From: Bradyrhizobium sp. sBnM-33
Lineage (GTDB): Bacteria; Pseudomonadota; Alphaproteobacteria; Rhizobiales; Xanthobacteraceae
Length of the DNA: 64,000 nt
Reading direction: 5' to 3'
Assembly (NCBI RefSeq): GCF_032917945.1
Contig: NZ_CP136624.1
Coordinates: 6,696,001 to 6,760,000, forward strand
In this document: piece by piece, positions 44,437 to 53,217 of the stretch
How positions within the stretch are numbered: the stretch's first letter is position 1
Layout: each line of letters begins with the position of its first letter
The notes under the pieces: generated by a model
What the model was told of the DNA's origin: nothing
Databases searched by the model: none
The model's input: only the letters and a program-made list of their open reading frames with translations
Position numbers and translations under genes: made by a program

Positions 44437-45618
44437 TCACTGCGCCTTCTCCTTCGCCTTGGGCACGACGATGGTGTCTTCGGGATGGAGAGTGACGGTG
44501 AAATCGCCGCCAACAGGAGGTAACAGGCGCGAGGCCTGGTAATGGCTCGGCTGACGCAGGCTCAAACGGGTGCCGTCGGCCAGTTGCAGGAACACGCGCA
44601 GGCTTTCGCCCTGATAGACGATGTCGGTGACCTTGCCGGTCAGGCGGTTGAGCGCGGCATCCGCCACGCCGTCCGCAATCAGGAGCTTCTCGCTGTGCAC
44701 CGCGAGCATCAGCGCCTCGCCATTCGGAATTGCGCGCGCGCTTTTCAGGACCGCCTGCCCGAGCGCGACGCTGCAGGCGTCGATGCGCCGGACCGGCAGC
44801 AGGCTCGCCTCGCCGATGAAACTCGCCACGAAGGAGTCGGCAGGGTAATCGTGCAGCCGCTCCGGGCGATCGATCTGGACCAGCCGGCCGTCCTTGAGGA
44901 TCGCCACGCGGTCGCTCATCGTCAGCGCCTCGCGCTGGTCGTGGGTGACGTAGATGATCGTGGCGCCGATCCGCTTGTGCAGCTCGCGCAGTTCGATCTG
45001 CATCGCTTCCCGCAACTGCTTGTCGAGTGCCGACAGCGGCTCGTCCATCAGGATGAGGCGCGGCTCGAAGATCATAGCGCGTGCCAGCGCCACGCGCTGG
45101 CGCTGGCCGCCGGAGAGCTGGGCGATGCCGCGCGCCTCGTAGCCCGACAGCCCGACCATCGCGAGTGCGGCGCGCACTCTCGCAGCCCAGTCCGCCTTTG
45201 GAATCCGTCGCGCACGCAGCGGAAAGGCAACGTTCTCGCCGACGCTCATGTGCGGAAACAGCGCGTAGTTCTGGAACACCACGCCGATGTCGCGCTTGTG
45301 CGGCGGCAGGAAGGTCACGTCGCGGTCGCCGAAATGGATCGAGCCCGACGAGGGTTGAATGAAGCCGCCGAGGATACCGAGCAGCGTGGTCTTGCCGGAT
45401 CCGGACGGCCCGAGCAGGGAGACGAATTCGCGCGGCGCGACGTTCAGGGTGACGTCGTCCAGCGCCCGGACGGCGTCATAGTTCTTGCTCGCGGCCCTGA
45501 TGTCGACGCTCTCTCCGCCCTGGTCCAATGATCGACCTCGTTGCGTTACCGAGGGCGTGCACCGATGCGCGCCATCGACGTCACCCGCGATATCGCAAGC
45601 GACGGTTGAAACCGGCAT
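44437..45618 (-). CDS. ABC transporter ATP-binding protein, PotA-like
   Basis: 393 residues. Walker A is LLGPSGSGKTTLLGIL, the signature is LSGGQRQRVALARAM, Walker B is LILMDEPLSALDK and the switch histidine lies in IIYVTHDQREAL. The ~100-residue C-terminal TOBE domain is of the PotA/FbpC type. It energises the two Pot-like permeases. It is the first gene of the leftward operon. About 40 residues precede the conserved start VDIRAASKNY, so the true start may be further in. It is divergent from a LysR-type regulator. Confidence 0.92.
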   Translation of the reverse strand: MPVSTVACDIAGDVDGAHRCTPSVTQRGRSLDQGGESVDIRAASKNYDAVRALDDVTLNVAPREFVSLLGPSGSGKTTLLGILGGFIQPSSGSIHFGDRDVTFLPPHKRDIGVVFQNYALFPHMSVGENVAFPLRARRIPKADWAARVRAALAMVGLSGYEARGIAQLSGGQRQRVALARAMIFEPRLILMDEPLSALDKQLREAMQIELRELHKRIGATIIYVTHDQREALTMSDRVAILKDGRLVQIDRPERLHDYPADSFVASFIGEASLLPVRRIDACSVALGQAVLKSARAIPNGEALMLAVHSEKLLIADGVADAALNRLTGKVTDIVYQGESLRVFLQLADGTRLSLRQPSHYQASRLLPPVGGDFTVTLHPEDTIVVPKAKEKAQ

Positions 45619-45779
45619 GATCTCGTCTTATAGACCGGGCACTTCGGGGCGGCTCCCAAGGCCGTCCCTGCCCGCCCGTTTTTCAATCTCGCCCGTACTG
45701 GCAGGCTGTCGCGCAAGCCAACCAGAGTTGGCCGGCAGGGGCAATTGCCAAATTCTCACCGTCGGCATAACATCAGGTT

Positions 45780-46727
45780 ATGCCCGACCTCCGGCGGAAG
45801 CTACCCTCCAGTCACGCGCTGTTCGTCTTTGACGCGGCGGCGCGCAACGGCAGCTTCACGGCGGCGGCTGCCGAACTGAACGTCACTCAGCCCGCGGTAA
45901 GCCGAATGCTCGGACAGTTCGAGGAGTATCTCGGCGTTCGTCTGTTCGATCGGACCAATGGCCGCGCGGCCCTGACGGAAGAAGGCGAGATCCTCTATCG
46001 CCGCGTGTCGGATGGATTCCGCAGCATCGAAAGCGGCCTGATCGAGATCGACCGCCGCCGCAAGGGCACCGAGACGGTCACGCTTTCCGTCTCCTCGGCG
46101 TTCACCACCCACTGGCTGATGCCCCGAATCGACAAACTGCAGCGCCAGTTTCCGACCGTCGATCTCCGCTTCCAGCTTATCTCCGGTCCGCTGCGCGGGC
46201 CGGTCGACAATGTCGATCTCGGCATGCGGTTTCGCGATCGATATGATCCCGAGCGGAACGGCGCGCTGGTCATGAAGGAAGTCATGCTGCCGATCTGCAG
46301 CCCGGCCTATCGCGACGCAGACAGCGCGGATGGACCGATCGAGGCCAACACCATCATCCGGCTCGCGGATACGCCGGGCGATTGGGCTGCAGAATACCCA
46401 ACCTTTCTCACCAAACGATCCGGGCCCGCCAAGTCGCTGAGTTTTTCCGACTATGCGGTGGTGGTGCAGGCCGCGCTGCTCGGTCAAGGCATCGCGCTCG
46501 GCTGGCTTACGGTCGCATCGCATTGGCTGCTGACCGGCGCTCTCGTCCCGGCCTCGGAAATGCTCACCACGACACCGCGGCTTTGCGAACTGGTGCACCC
46601 GCATGACCGATCGATCCGGCCGGTCGTTGGCGAGATCAGGGGCTGGATCATCGATCAGATGCGCAGCGACATGGCCGCCATCGACCGGCTCTACCCGCGT
46701 TTACGGCTGATGGCTTCAAGCTATTAG
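45780..46727 (+). CDS. LysR-family regulator (GcvA-like)
   Basis: 315 residues. The helix-turn-helix is NGSFTAAAAELNVTQPAVSRML near residues 24-45, followed by the LGVRLFDRTNGRAALTEEGE linker. The effector domain has TVTLSVSSAFTTHWLMPRI and QAALLGQGIALGWLTVAS, typical of the GcvA branch. It is divergent from the ABC/amine-oxidase operon, which it probably controls in response to the imported substrate. There is no good ribosome binding site before ATG 45780, so the start could be a few codons away or the message nearly leaderless. Confidence 0.9.
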   Translation: MPDLRRKLPSSHALFVFDAAARNGSFTAAAAELNVTQPAVSRMLGQFEEYLGVRLFDRTNGRAALTEEGEILYRRVSDGFRSIESGLIEIDRRRKGTETVTLSVSSAFTTHWLMPRIDKLQRQFPTVDLRFQLISGPLRGPVDNVDLGMRFRDRYDPERNGALVMKEVMLPICSPAYRDADSADGPIEANTIIRLADTPGDWAAEYPTFLTKRSGPAKSLSFSDYAVVVQAALLGQGIALGWLTVASHWLLTGALVPASEMLTTTPRLCELVHPHDRSIRPVVGEIRGWIIDQMRSDMAAIDRLYPRLRLMASSY

Positions 46728-46740
46728 GCACCGGCGCCAT

Positions 46741-47631
46741 CTATTCCAGCGTCGGCGCTACCTCGCGGGCGACCTGCACCAGCGCCGCGATCAGCGGCGT
46801 CATCGGGTCGCGCTGCGGGATCACCATGCCGATGCTGTAGTCGACGACGGGATCGACGATCGGAATGCTGCGGACGGAGTCGGCCAACCCCAGCGTCTCC
46901 GCCAGCTTGGCTGGCATCACGCTCGCCCAACGCCCGGTCTTCACGTGCGTGTAGAGCACCAACAGCGAGTTCGAGGTCAGCGTCGGCGTGGCCTCGGCCC
47001 CAACGGAGGCCAGCGCGCGATCGATGATGCGGCGGTTCTGCATATCCGGCGTCAACAGGCACAGCGGCACCTGCCCGACCTCCTTCCAGGTGACCTGCTT
47101 GCGATCGCCGAACATGGCGTCGGGCGCCGTCAGCAGGCGATAGCTCTCGTTGTAGAGCGGAATGGTGCGAACCTTGCCGATCGGCTCGTTCTCGATATAG
47201 GTCAGCCCGGCATCGACCTCGAGATTTTCAAGAAGGCCCAGCACGTCGGCCGAGGTGCAGGACTGGATACGAAAGCGCACGTCGGGATAGCGCGCGCGGT
47301 ACGGCGTCGTGAGCTGCGCCACCATGCCGAGCACGGTCGGGATCGCGGCGATCCGGATCTCACCGGAGAGCTTGTCCTTGAGGCTGTTGATCTCCTGCCG
47401 CATCGCGCGGGCGTCGCCGACGATACGCCGCGCCCAGTCGAGCGTGCGCTCCCCCTCCGGCGTAAAGCCCTGAAAGCGGGAGCCGCGCTGCACCAGCATG
47501 ACGCCGAGAATTTCCTCGAGTTGCTTAAGGCTGGTCGACATGGTCGGCTGGGTGACGCCGCAGGCTTCCGCCGCCCGCCCAAAATGCCGCTCCTTCGCGA
47601 GCGCCAGCAGAAGTTCAAGCTTGTCGATCAA
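46741..47631 (-). CDS. LysR-family regulator (CynR/CysB-type DNA-binding start)
   Basis: 296 residues. The N-terminal helix-turn-helix is RHFGRAAEACGVTQPTMSTSLK with LEEILGVMLVQRG following, and the effector domain begins EIRIAAIPTVLGMVAQL. The MIDKLELLLALAKERHFGRA start resembles LysR proteins that I remember next to formate dehydrogenase (fds) operons, but no fds gene is present in the window. Its stop is 13 bases from the convergent GcvA-like gene's stop. The target is unknown. Confidence 0.88.
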   Translation of the reverse strand: MIDKLELLLALAKERHFGRAAEACGVTQPTMSTSLKQLEEILGVMLVQRGSRFQGFTPEGERTLDWARRIVGDARAMRQEINSLKDKLSGEIRIAAIPTVLGMVAQLTTPYRARYPDVRFRIQSCTSADVLGLLENLEVDAGLTYIENEPIGKVRTIPLYNESYRLLTAPDAMFGDRKQVTWKEVGQVPLCLLTPDMQNRRIIDRALASVGAEATPTLTSNSLLVLYTHVKTGRWASVMPAKLAETLGLADSVRSIPIVDPVVDYSIGMVIPQRDPMTPLIAALVQVAREVAPTLE

Positions 47632-47877
47632 AAGGATGGCCCCCGGAGTTTGGTGCTGAGGGCAGTTCGCCCGGTGGCCAGAAATAGCACGGCCCCCGGG
47701 CGGTCAAAACTTCAAAAGCAGCGTCTGGAACGCCGGATCCGCCGGTAATGGGTCAGGCGGCTTCCGGCGGATCGGCTCGTCCCACCAGTCTGCAGCAGCA
47801 GACTGGTTGCGAACGCCAGAAGGTTGCGGAGAGCGAAACGAGCCTATCACCGTCTCAATGCGGCATCGTCAGCCGGT

Positions 47878-48138
47878 TCAGCACCAGCCCTTCTTCCAGT
47901 GACCGGGCGGGCAGCCGCGGCCGCGCCAGCCGACTTTCCGGCCGCGGCTCCAACCAAACGGACGATAACCGTGCCCGCGGCCCCAACCATGCCCGCGGCC
48001 GTGCCCGCCCTTTACCTCGATCAGATCGCTCTTGACCAAGGAGTCCTGGACCAAGGGATAGCCGCGGGGCATTGCCGTTGCCGGGGACATGAAAGCGATG
48101 GGTAGTGTGAGTACGATTCCAAATAGTAGTTTGCGCAT
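47878..48138 (-). CDS. Small secreted Gly/His/Arg-rich protein
   Basis: 86 residues. The signal peptide is clear (MRKLLFGIVLTLPIAFMSPATA, cleavage near residue 22). The mature part is rich in Gly, His, Arg and Trp, with repeated GRGHGWGRGHGY and a CPPGHWKKGWC end containing two cysteines. Such compositions occur in small exported rhizobial proteins of unknown role; metal binding through histidines is possible but not shown. ATG 48138 has GGAGCGGGA upstream. Confidence 0.7.
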   Translation of the reverse strand: MRKLLFGIVLTLPIAFMSPATAMPRGYPLVQDSLVKSDLIEVKGGHGRGHGWGRGHGYRPFGWSRGRKVGWRGRGCPPGHWKKGWC

Positions 48139-48451
48139 GGGCTGTCCCGCTCCAGGGTTGAAGACGCCGTTCTCAAGCAGGAAAAAGCGGCAATAGTTCC
48201 ACGCGATTGAGGCAGGCTTCCGAAAGCCGCCATTGGCGCACCGCTCCCATCAAAAATCAGGAAGGGCTGTCGATCGCACGGGCGGCGCCATTTCTTCATC
48301 CGCAGCTGAAAAAAATGGGAACGATATCCATCGTCCCGCGTTGCAGGAGCGAGCAGGTAGTTCAGGAAGGAGAAATCCACCGGAATTATCAGCTCAAAAG
48401 CCCCGTCAGTTATCTAAGATAGCTGGCGGGGTTTTGATTGGGAGGAGGCCC
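48139..48451. other. Intergenic/leader region before the 73-residue gene
   Basis: 313 bases. It contains the terminator-like hairpin at 48396-48436 and a possible 35-codon frame (48315-48422) whose stop lies inside that hairpin, but that frame has no ribosome binding site. Nothing else is supported. Confidence 0.45.
48396..48436. terminator. Bidirectional terminator-like hairpin / possible attenuator
   Basis: AAAAGCCCCGTCAGTTATC-TAA-GATAGCTGGCGGGGTTTTG folds into a long stem with one mismatched position and A/T runs on both sides. It lies directly in front of the strong ribosome binding site (48441-48448) of the following gene, so it either ends an upstream transcript or controls read-through. 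Confidence 0.6.
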
Positions 48452-48673
48452 GTGCCCTTTGCGCTGTTCGCTGACGACCGGCAGATCGGCCCTGGCCTGC
48501 CGTCCGAGGCAGAGGTCTGGAAGCAGGCCCTCGACGCTTCCCTGATTTCCGATCTTCCCGTTGCCGACGAAGCGACCAAGCCGGTTCTGCCGGCGCGCTA
48601 TCACGTGAAGGAAATCAGGGAAGAGTGCTGCGCTCCGGATCCAGCCTGGAAGCTCCCGGACGAAATATCGTAG
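48452..48673 (+). CDS. Small conserved-type cytosolic protein (73 residues)
   Basis: The product begins MPFALFADDRQIGPGLPSEA (GTG start) and ends PDPAWKLPDEIS. GGAGGAGG at 48441-48448 is an excellent ribosome binding site. Charged composition, no signal peptide and two adjacent cysteines (EECCAP). I recall similar ~70-residue proteins beginning FALFANDQQIGPSFPSE in Bradyrhizobium, with no known function. Confidence 0.7.
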   Translation: MPFALFADDRQIGPGLPSEAEVWKQALDASLISDLPVADEATKPVLPARYHVKEIREECCAPDPAWKLPDEIS

Positions 48674-48691
48674 CGCCGCCTCGCCGGCATC

Positions 48692-48901
48692 TCACGCAGA
48701 TCCCTGTTGCGCCTGCTTGACGAAGGTTAGACCGCTCACGGTCAGCCGCTCCTCGCTGGTTTCACCTTCGGCCACCAGCCTTTCAAGGTGGGTTTCGAGT
48801 TCCGGCAGCTTGCCGTCGAAATCGGCGCCAAGGCCCATCAGCTCACAGGTTTTCTTGATGCGCTCGATGGGTTTGTCGAAGATGTTGATCTCGGTATGCA
48901 T
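48692..48901 (-). CDS. Small conserved-type protein (69 residues)
   Basis: The product begins MHTEINIFDKPIERIKKTCE and is highly charged and helical, with one cysteine and no signal peptide. GGAGG lies before ATG 48901. It is convergent with the 73-residue gene. No family recognised. Confidence 0.65.
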   Translation of the reverse strand: MHTEINIFDKPIERIKKTCELMGLGADFDGKLPELETHLERLVAEGETSEERLTVSGLTFVKQAQQGSA

Positions 48902-49134
48902 CCAGCCTCCGAATGACGGTGGTTCCGAGCGATTTCACAATGATCGCTCCTCTGCACTTGGGGGCAATCGGGAACGGTTCAAGCTTTGGGCGAAAATGTC
49001 ATCGCAACGCCAAACCGAACGAAACCGTGAATTTGGCCAATGAAGGGCTAACAGGAACGTCGCCTCCGAACGACCGTTGAAACGGGAGGGCTCATTGCCC
49101 GCCTGCCGTCTGTTTTCGATCCGGAGCGCCCCCC

Positions 49135-50910
49135 ATGAAAGTCGGCGATTTTGTTGTTGAGCGGCTCCACGCTTGGGGTGTCCGCCGAATTTATGGATAC
49201 CCCGGCGACGGCATCAACGGCGTGACTGGCGCATTGCAGCGCGCAGGCAACATCGAATTCATTCAGGCCCGGCACGAGGAAATGGCGGCCTTCATGGCGG
49301 TGGCGCACGCCAAGTTTACCGGCGAACTCGGAGTCTGCTTCTCAACCGGCGGTCCCGGCGCCACCCACATGATCACAGGTCTGTATGACGCCAAGCTCGA
49401 CCACGTGCCCGTGCTGGCGATCTGCGGCCAGGCCGAAGCGACTGTGCGCGGCGCCAGCTACCAGCAGGAACTCAATCTCGACCGCATGTTCGCCGACGTC
49501 GCCGGCTTCGCTCAGGAAGCCTCGGCGCCCGCCCAGGTGCGGCATCTGATTGACCGCAGCATCCGTGTGGCGAAGGCCGGAAATTGTCCGTCAGTCCTGA
49601 TCTTTCCGAAAGACATCCAGGATCAGGATTATGAAGAGCCTGCGGTTGCACACGGCTTTACACGCTCGGGTGTCGGATATCGCCGGCCGAAGATCATGCC
49701 TGACGATGCCGAACTCGCCCAGGCCGCGGAAATCCTCAATGCCGGGACCAAGGTTGCGATATTGATCGGCGCAGGCGCGCGTGGCACGGCCCCTCAATTG
49801 ATCGAGCTGGCGGACCGTCTCGGCGCAGGCGTTGCAAAGGCGCTGCTCGGCAAGGACGTGCTGCCCGACGATTTGCCCTTCGTCACCGGTGCGATCGGAT
49901 TGCTCGGCACCGAACCGAGCTGGGACCTCATGCAAGGCTGCGACACGCTGTTGATGATTGGGACCGGTTTTCCCTGGTCGGAATTCCTGCCCAAGGACGG
50001 CAGCGCCCGAGCCGTCCAGATCGACATCGAACCCTCGATGCTTTCGTTGCGCTATCCCGCCGAGGTCAACCTGCACGGCGACGCCGCAACCACCTTGAAT
50101 GCGCTGCTGCCCCTGCTCAAGCGCAAGAAGGATCGGGACTGGTCGAAGAGCATCGAAACCAACATCGCCTCCTGGTGGAAGAAACTCGAGGGCCGCGCCA
50201 TGGCGGATGCGGAGCCGGTGAATCCGCAGCGCGTGGTCTGGGAGATGTCGCCGCTGTTGCCGGCGAACGCCATCGTCACCAGTGACAGCGGCTCGTGCGC
50301 CAACTGGTTTGCGCGCGACTACCGTGTGCAGACCGGTCAACTGGCCTCACTCTCTGGCGGCCTCGCGTCGATGGGTGCGGCGGTGCCTTATGCCATCGGC
50401 GCCAAGTTCGCGCATCCCGATCGCCCCGTGATAGCACTCGTCGGTGACGGCGCCATGCAGATGAACAACATGGCGGAATTGATCACCGTTCAGAAATACT
50501 GGAAGCAATGGGCGGATCCCCGCTGGATCGTCTGCGTCTTCAACAATCAGGACCTCAATGAAGTGACGTGGGAGCAGCGCGTAATGGAAGGCAACCCCAA
50601 ATTCGAAGCCTCCCAAGACATTCCCGATTTTCCATATTCGAGGTTCGGAGAGATGCTCGGCTTCAAGGGCATCTTCGTCGATTCCCCGGATCGGCTGAGC
50701 TCGGCCTGGCAGGAGGCTCTCACGAGCGATCGGCCGGTGGTGCTCGAAGTCAAGACCGACCCGGAAGTCGCGCCGCTTCCGCCCCACGTAACGCTGCAGC
50801 AGGCCCGCGGCTTCATGTCGTCGATGATCAAGGGAGACGAGGCAACCGGGCATATGATCGGCGAAACGGCCAGACAAGTCTTTGATGGCCTCTTTGGCAA
50901 AAGAGACTGA
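49135..50910 (+). CDS. ThDP-dependent enzyme, pyruvate oxidase/dehydrogenase (PoxB) type
   Basis: 591 residues with the three domains of the pyruvate oxidase/acetolactate synthase family. The activating glutamate is in ARHEEMAAF (about residue 48), and the ThDP motif runs from GDGAMQMNNMAELIT to FNNQDLNEV. The FAD/central domain is conserved (AILIGAGARGTAPQLIELAD). Members oxidatively decarboxylate pyruvate to acetate or acetyl phosphate. The PoxB C-terminal lipid-binding helix is not evident, so quinone coupling is uncertain. It lies alone between small genes and the metal-efflux cluster. It is a different branch from the oxc at 1287. Confidence 0.88.
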   Translation: MKVGDFVVERLHAWGVRRIYGYPGDGINGVTGALQRAGNIEFIQARHEEMAAFMAVAHAKFTGELGVCFSTGGPGATHMITGLYDAKLDHVPVLAICGQAEATVRGASYQQELNLDRMFADVAGFAQEASAPAQVRHLIDRSIRVAKAGNCPSVLIFPKDIQDQDYEEPAVAHGFTRSGVGYRRPKIMPDDAELAQAAEILNAGTKVAILIGAGARGTAPQLIELADRLGAGVAKALLGKDVLPDDLPFVTGAIGLLGTEPSWDLMQGCDTLLMIGTGFPWSEFLPKDGSARAVQIDIEPSMLSLRYPAEVNLHGDAATTLNALLPLLKRKKDRDWSKSIETNIASWWKKLEGRAMADAEPVNPQRVVWEMSPLLPANAIVTSDSGSCANWFARDYRVQTGQLASLSGGLASMGAAVPYAIGAKFAHPDRPVIALVGDGAMQMNNMAELITVQKYWKQWADPRWIVCVFNNQDLNEVTWEQRVMEGNPKFEASQDIPDFPYSRFGEMLGFKGIFVDSPDRLSSAWQEALTSDRPVVLEVKTDPEVAPLPPHVTLQQARGFMSSMIKGDEATGHMIGETARQVFDGLFGKRD

Positions 50911-51040
50911 TAAGCGGGCCGCGGACGGGCATCTGTCACAATAACGCGGCGATAACCATGCCGGCACGGCCGCGTTCCGGTCTTGAATTCCCGGTTCCCT
51001 GGCGGTATCTAGTGCGAACTTGTGCTACAATTGGATCGTC

Positions 51041-51466
51041 ATGCTGAAGCAACGGATTATGTGCGCACTGGGAGCCGCGATCGTTCTGATCGTGCTTTCA
51101 GTCGCGCCATCTGTTGCCCAAGCCCATGCCGGTCATCAGCACTATGCTGCCGCTCACAACCATGGCGGGCATAGTGATACCGCTTTTGATCAAGCCGCCT
51201 TTGATCAATCCGAACGGTCGGCAGCGCGCGCAGTGTTGCAACAGGCTCCGCGGGAGCAAGGCGAGACGCCCGCCTCTTCGGACCGGAATTGCGTCGGCGC
51301 CTGCTGCACAGCCGCATGCGCCGCTTGCTGTGTGGCCGGGTTGCCGAATTTCGTGCAACTTGTCCCACTGTCCAGATCGGCAACGCGTGTTGCGTTTGTT
51401 CTGTCCCAGATAGGGCCAGATCGCGCACCTGAATCCCTCAGGCGTCCTCCTAAATACTTCATCTGA
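51041..51466 (+). CDS. Periplasmic His/Cys-rich small protein upstream of metal efflux genes
   Basis: 141 residues. A signal peptide (about residues 1-28, ending VAQA) is followed at once by a histidine cluster HAGHQHYAAAHNHGGH (six His between 29 and 44). A cysteine cluster lies at C84-C97 (pattern C-x3-CC-x3-C-x2-CC). These are plausible metal ligands, giving a periplasmic metal sensor or chaperone. ATG 51041 is chosen; the frame from 51020 lacks support. It precedes the RND adaptor gene by 77 bases and probably belongs to the same metal-resistance unit. Confidence 0.75.
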   Translation: MLKQRIMCALGAAIVLIVLSVAPSVAQAHAGHQHYAAAHNHGGHSDTAFDQAAFDQSERSAARAVLQQAPREQGETPASSDRNCVGACCTAACAACCVAGLPNFVQLVPLSRSATRVAFVLSQIGPDRAPESLRRPPKYFI

Positions 51467-51543
51467 ACGCAAACGATCAGTGAATTTGCGCGGCCCGCGC
51501 TACGGCCCGCAACTGACGGCCATTCAGACTGAAGGATTTTGGT

Positions 51544-53205
51544 ATGTTTTCCGATTTCGGGTGCACTCTGCGCGCTCTCGCGGCAGTCGCAGCTCTGTGC
51601 GCTGCGATCGCTCCCGCTTCCGCCCATGAAGGTCATGACCACGGCGAACAACCTGCCGTCTCGACAGGTGCGTTGCCACGTGGCGAGGCCGATTCCGACG
51701 CATTCGAAATCGTTGCCGTCGCCCGCGGCGACCATCTTGAAATCCATCTCGACCGGTTCGCCACGAACGAGCCGGTGACGGGCGCGGTACTTGAAGTTGA
51801 AACGCCGGGCGGCTCAGTAAAGGCTACCGAGAATGCCGACGGTACGTACCGGCTACCGGCACCGTGGCTGGCAAAGAACGGACGCACTGACCTCATCTTC
51901 ACCATTACAGCGGGAGACGCCACCGACATTTTGCCGATGACGATTCAGACAGCGCGTGAGGCGGCGCAAAGTCCCGCACAAGGGGACGCGGCTCACGGCG
52001 AACACATCGGCACAAATTCGGTTCTCCTCGTTCTGGGCGGCCTGCTGGCGGGGGCACTGCTAACGGCCGTTGCGCTTCGCGGGAGACGAGCGGCGGCCAT
52101 TGTCGCCATACTTGCTGCGTTCGTCGCGGGCGTCCGCGAGACGAAGGCGCATGAAGGCCACGGCCATGAGGAAGACAAGGCGCAAGTCGCGATCAGCGTC
52201 GTTTCAGGGGAACGCGCCCAGCGCCTGCCGGATGGGGCGGTGTTCGTGCCCAAGACGGTGCAGCGGATATTTGCGCTGCGGACGCTGGTCGCCGAACAGG
52301 CGAAGCACAGGAAGGTCACCGAACTTCCAGGCAGGATCATTCCCGATCCCAATGCCAGCGGGTATGTGCAATCCGCCGTGGGCGGCCGGCTTTCCGCGCC
52401 GCCGGAGGGTTTTCCTCGACTGGGCACACGGGTCAAACAAGGCGACATCCTGGGCTATGTCACGCCGCCCATTCAGGCGATCGACATTTCCGACATGCGG
52501 CAGCGCCAGGGCGAGCTCGACCAGCAGATCTCGATCGTGGAACGCAGGTTCGCACGTTACGAACAACTCGCACCGTCGGGCGCCATTTCCCGGACCCAAC
52601 TCGAGGACACGCGGCTGGAGCTGGAAGGGCTTCGCGAGCGGCGCGCATCGATTGACAAATCGCGCCGCGAACCCGAACCGCTGATCGCCCCGGTCGCAGG
52701 CGTCATCGCTGAAGGCACTGCCGTGGCCGGCCAAATCGTCCAGCCAAGCTCCGTCGTCTTCAACATCATCGATCCCGCGCGGCTGTGGGTCGAAGCGCTC
52801 AGCTTCGAGAGCGTCGAACCATCGCAAGGCGCGCGGGCGTCGACATATACCGGCAGGAATTACGACCTGATCTATCGCGGTACCGGCTTCGCCGATCGCA
52901 GCCAGTCGGTGCCGGTACATTTTGCCATAACTGGCGACACGGCGGGGCTCAGGGCCGGCCAGTTCCTGACCGTGCTGGTCGCCACCGACGAAACAAAGGA
53001 AGGCCTTGCGGTGCCGCGCAGCAGCGTCGTGCGCGGGTCGAATGGCCAGGATTTCGTATACGAGCACATCGCGCCCGAGCGGTTCGTGCCAAGGAGCGTG
53101 CGCACCGAGCCCCTCGACGGCGACCGGGTGCTGATCGTGTCCGGTTTCGCTCCGGGCAAGCGGGTGGTGTCGCAAGGCGCCGACCTGCTCGATCACGTGC
53201 GCTGA
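51544..53205 (+). CDS. RND metal-efflux membrane fusion (adaptor) protein, HlyD/CusB type, with N-terminal extension
   Basis: 553 residues. A signal peptide ends near residue 28, directly followed by AHEGHDHGEQ. Then comes a ~110-residue beta-rich domain, a membrane helix (SVLLVLGGLLAGALLTAVAL, ~residues 159-178) and a second AHEGHGHEED motif. The adaptor proper starts near residue 235, with lipoyl-like halves (YVQSAVGGRLSAPPEGFPRLG and APVAGVIAEGTAVAGQIV), a coiled-coil hairpin between them and a C-terminal beta barrel. It links the inner-membrane pump to an outer-membrane channel. AGGA precedes ATG 51544. It is 12 bases from the pump gene. No outer-membrane channel gene is visible. Confidence 0.9.
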   Translation: MFSDFGCTLRALAAVAALCAAIAPASAHEGHDHGEQPAVSTGALPRGEADSDAFEIVAVARGDHLEIHLDRFATNEPVTGAVLEVETPGGSVKATENADGTYRLPAPWLAKNGRTDLIFTITAGDATDILPMTIQTAREAAQSPAQGDAAHGEHIGTNSVLLVLGGLLAGALLTAVALRGRRAAAIVAILAAFVAGVRETKAHEGHGHEEDKAQVAISVVSGERAQRLPDGAVFVPKTVQRIFALRTLVAEQAKHRKVTELPGRIIPDPNASGYVQSAVGGRLSAPPEGFPRLGTRVKQGDILGYVTPPIQAIDISDMRQRQGELDQQISIVERRFARYEQLAPSGAISRTQLEDTRLELEGLRERRASIDKSRREPEPLIAPVAGVIAEGTAVAGQIVQPSSVVFNIIDPARLWVEALSFESVEPSQGARASTYTGRNYDLIYRGTGFADRSQSVPVHFAITGDTAGLRAGQFLTVLVATDETKEGLAVPRSSVVRGSNGQDFVYEHIAPERFVPRSVRTEPLDGDRVLIVSGFAPGKRVVSQGADLLDHVR

Positions 53206-53217
53206 AGGAACACATCC

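Noticed and set aside
47785..47806. Perfect 9-bp inverted repeat CCAGTCTGC-AGCA-GCAGACTGG
   Set aside because: It may be a weak terminator for the leftward small secreted gene, but no T run follows on either strand, so I did not annotate it.
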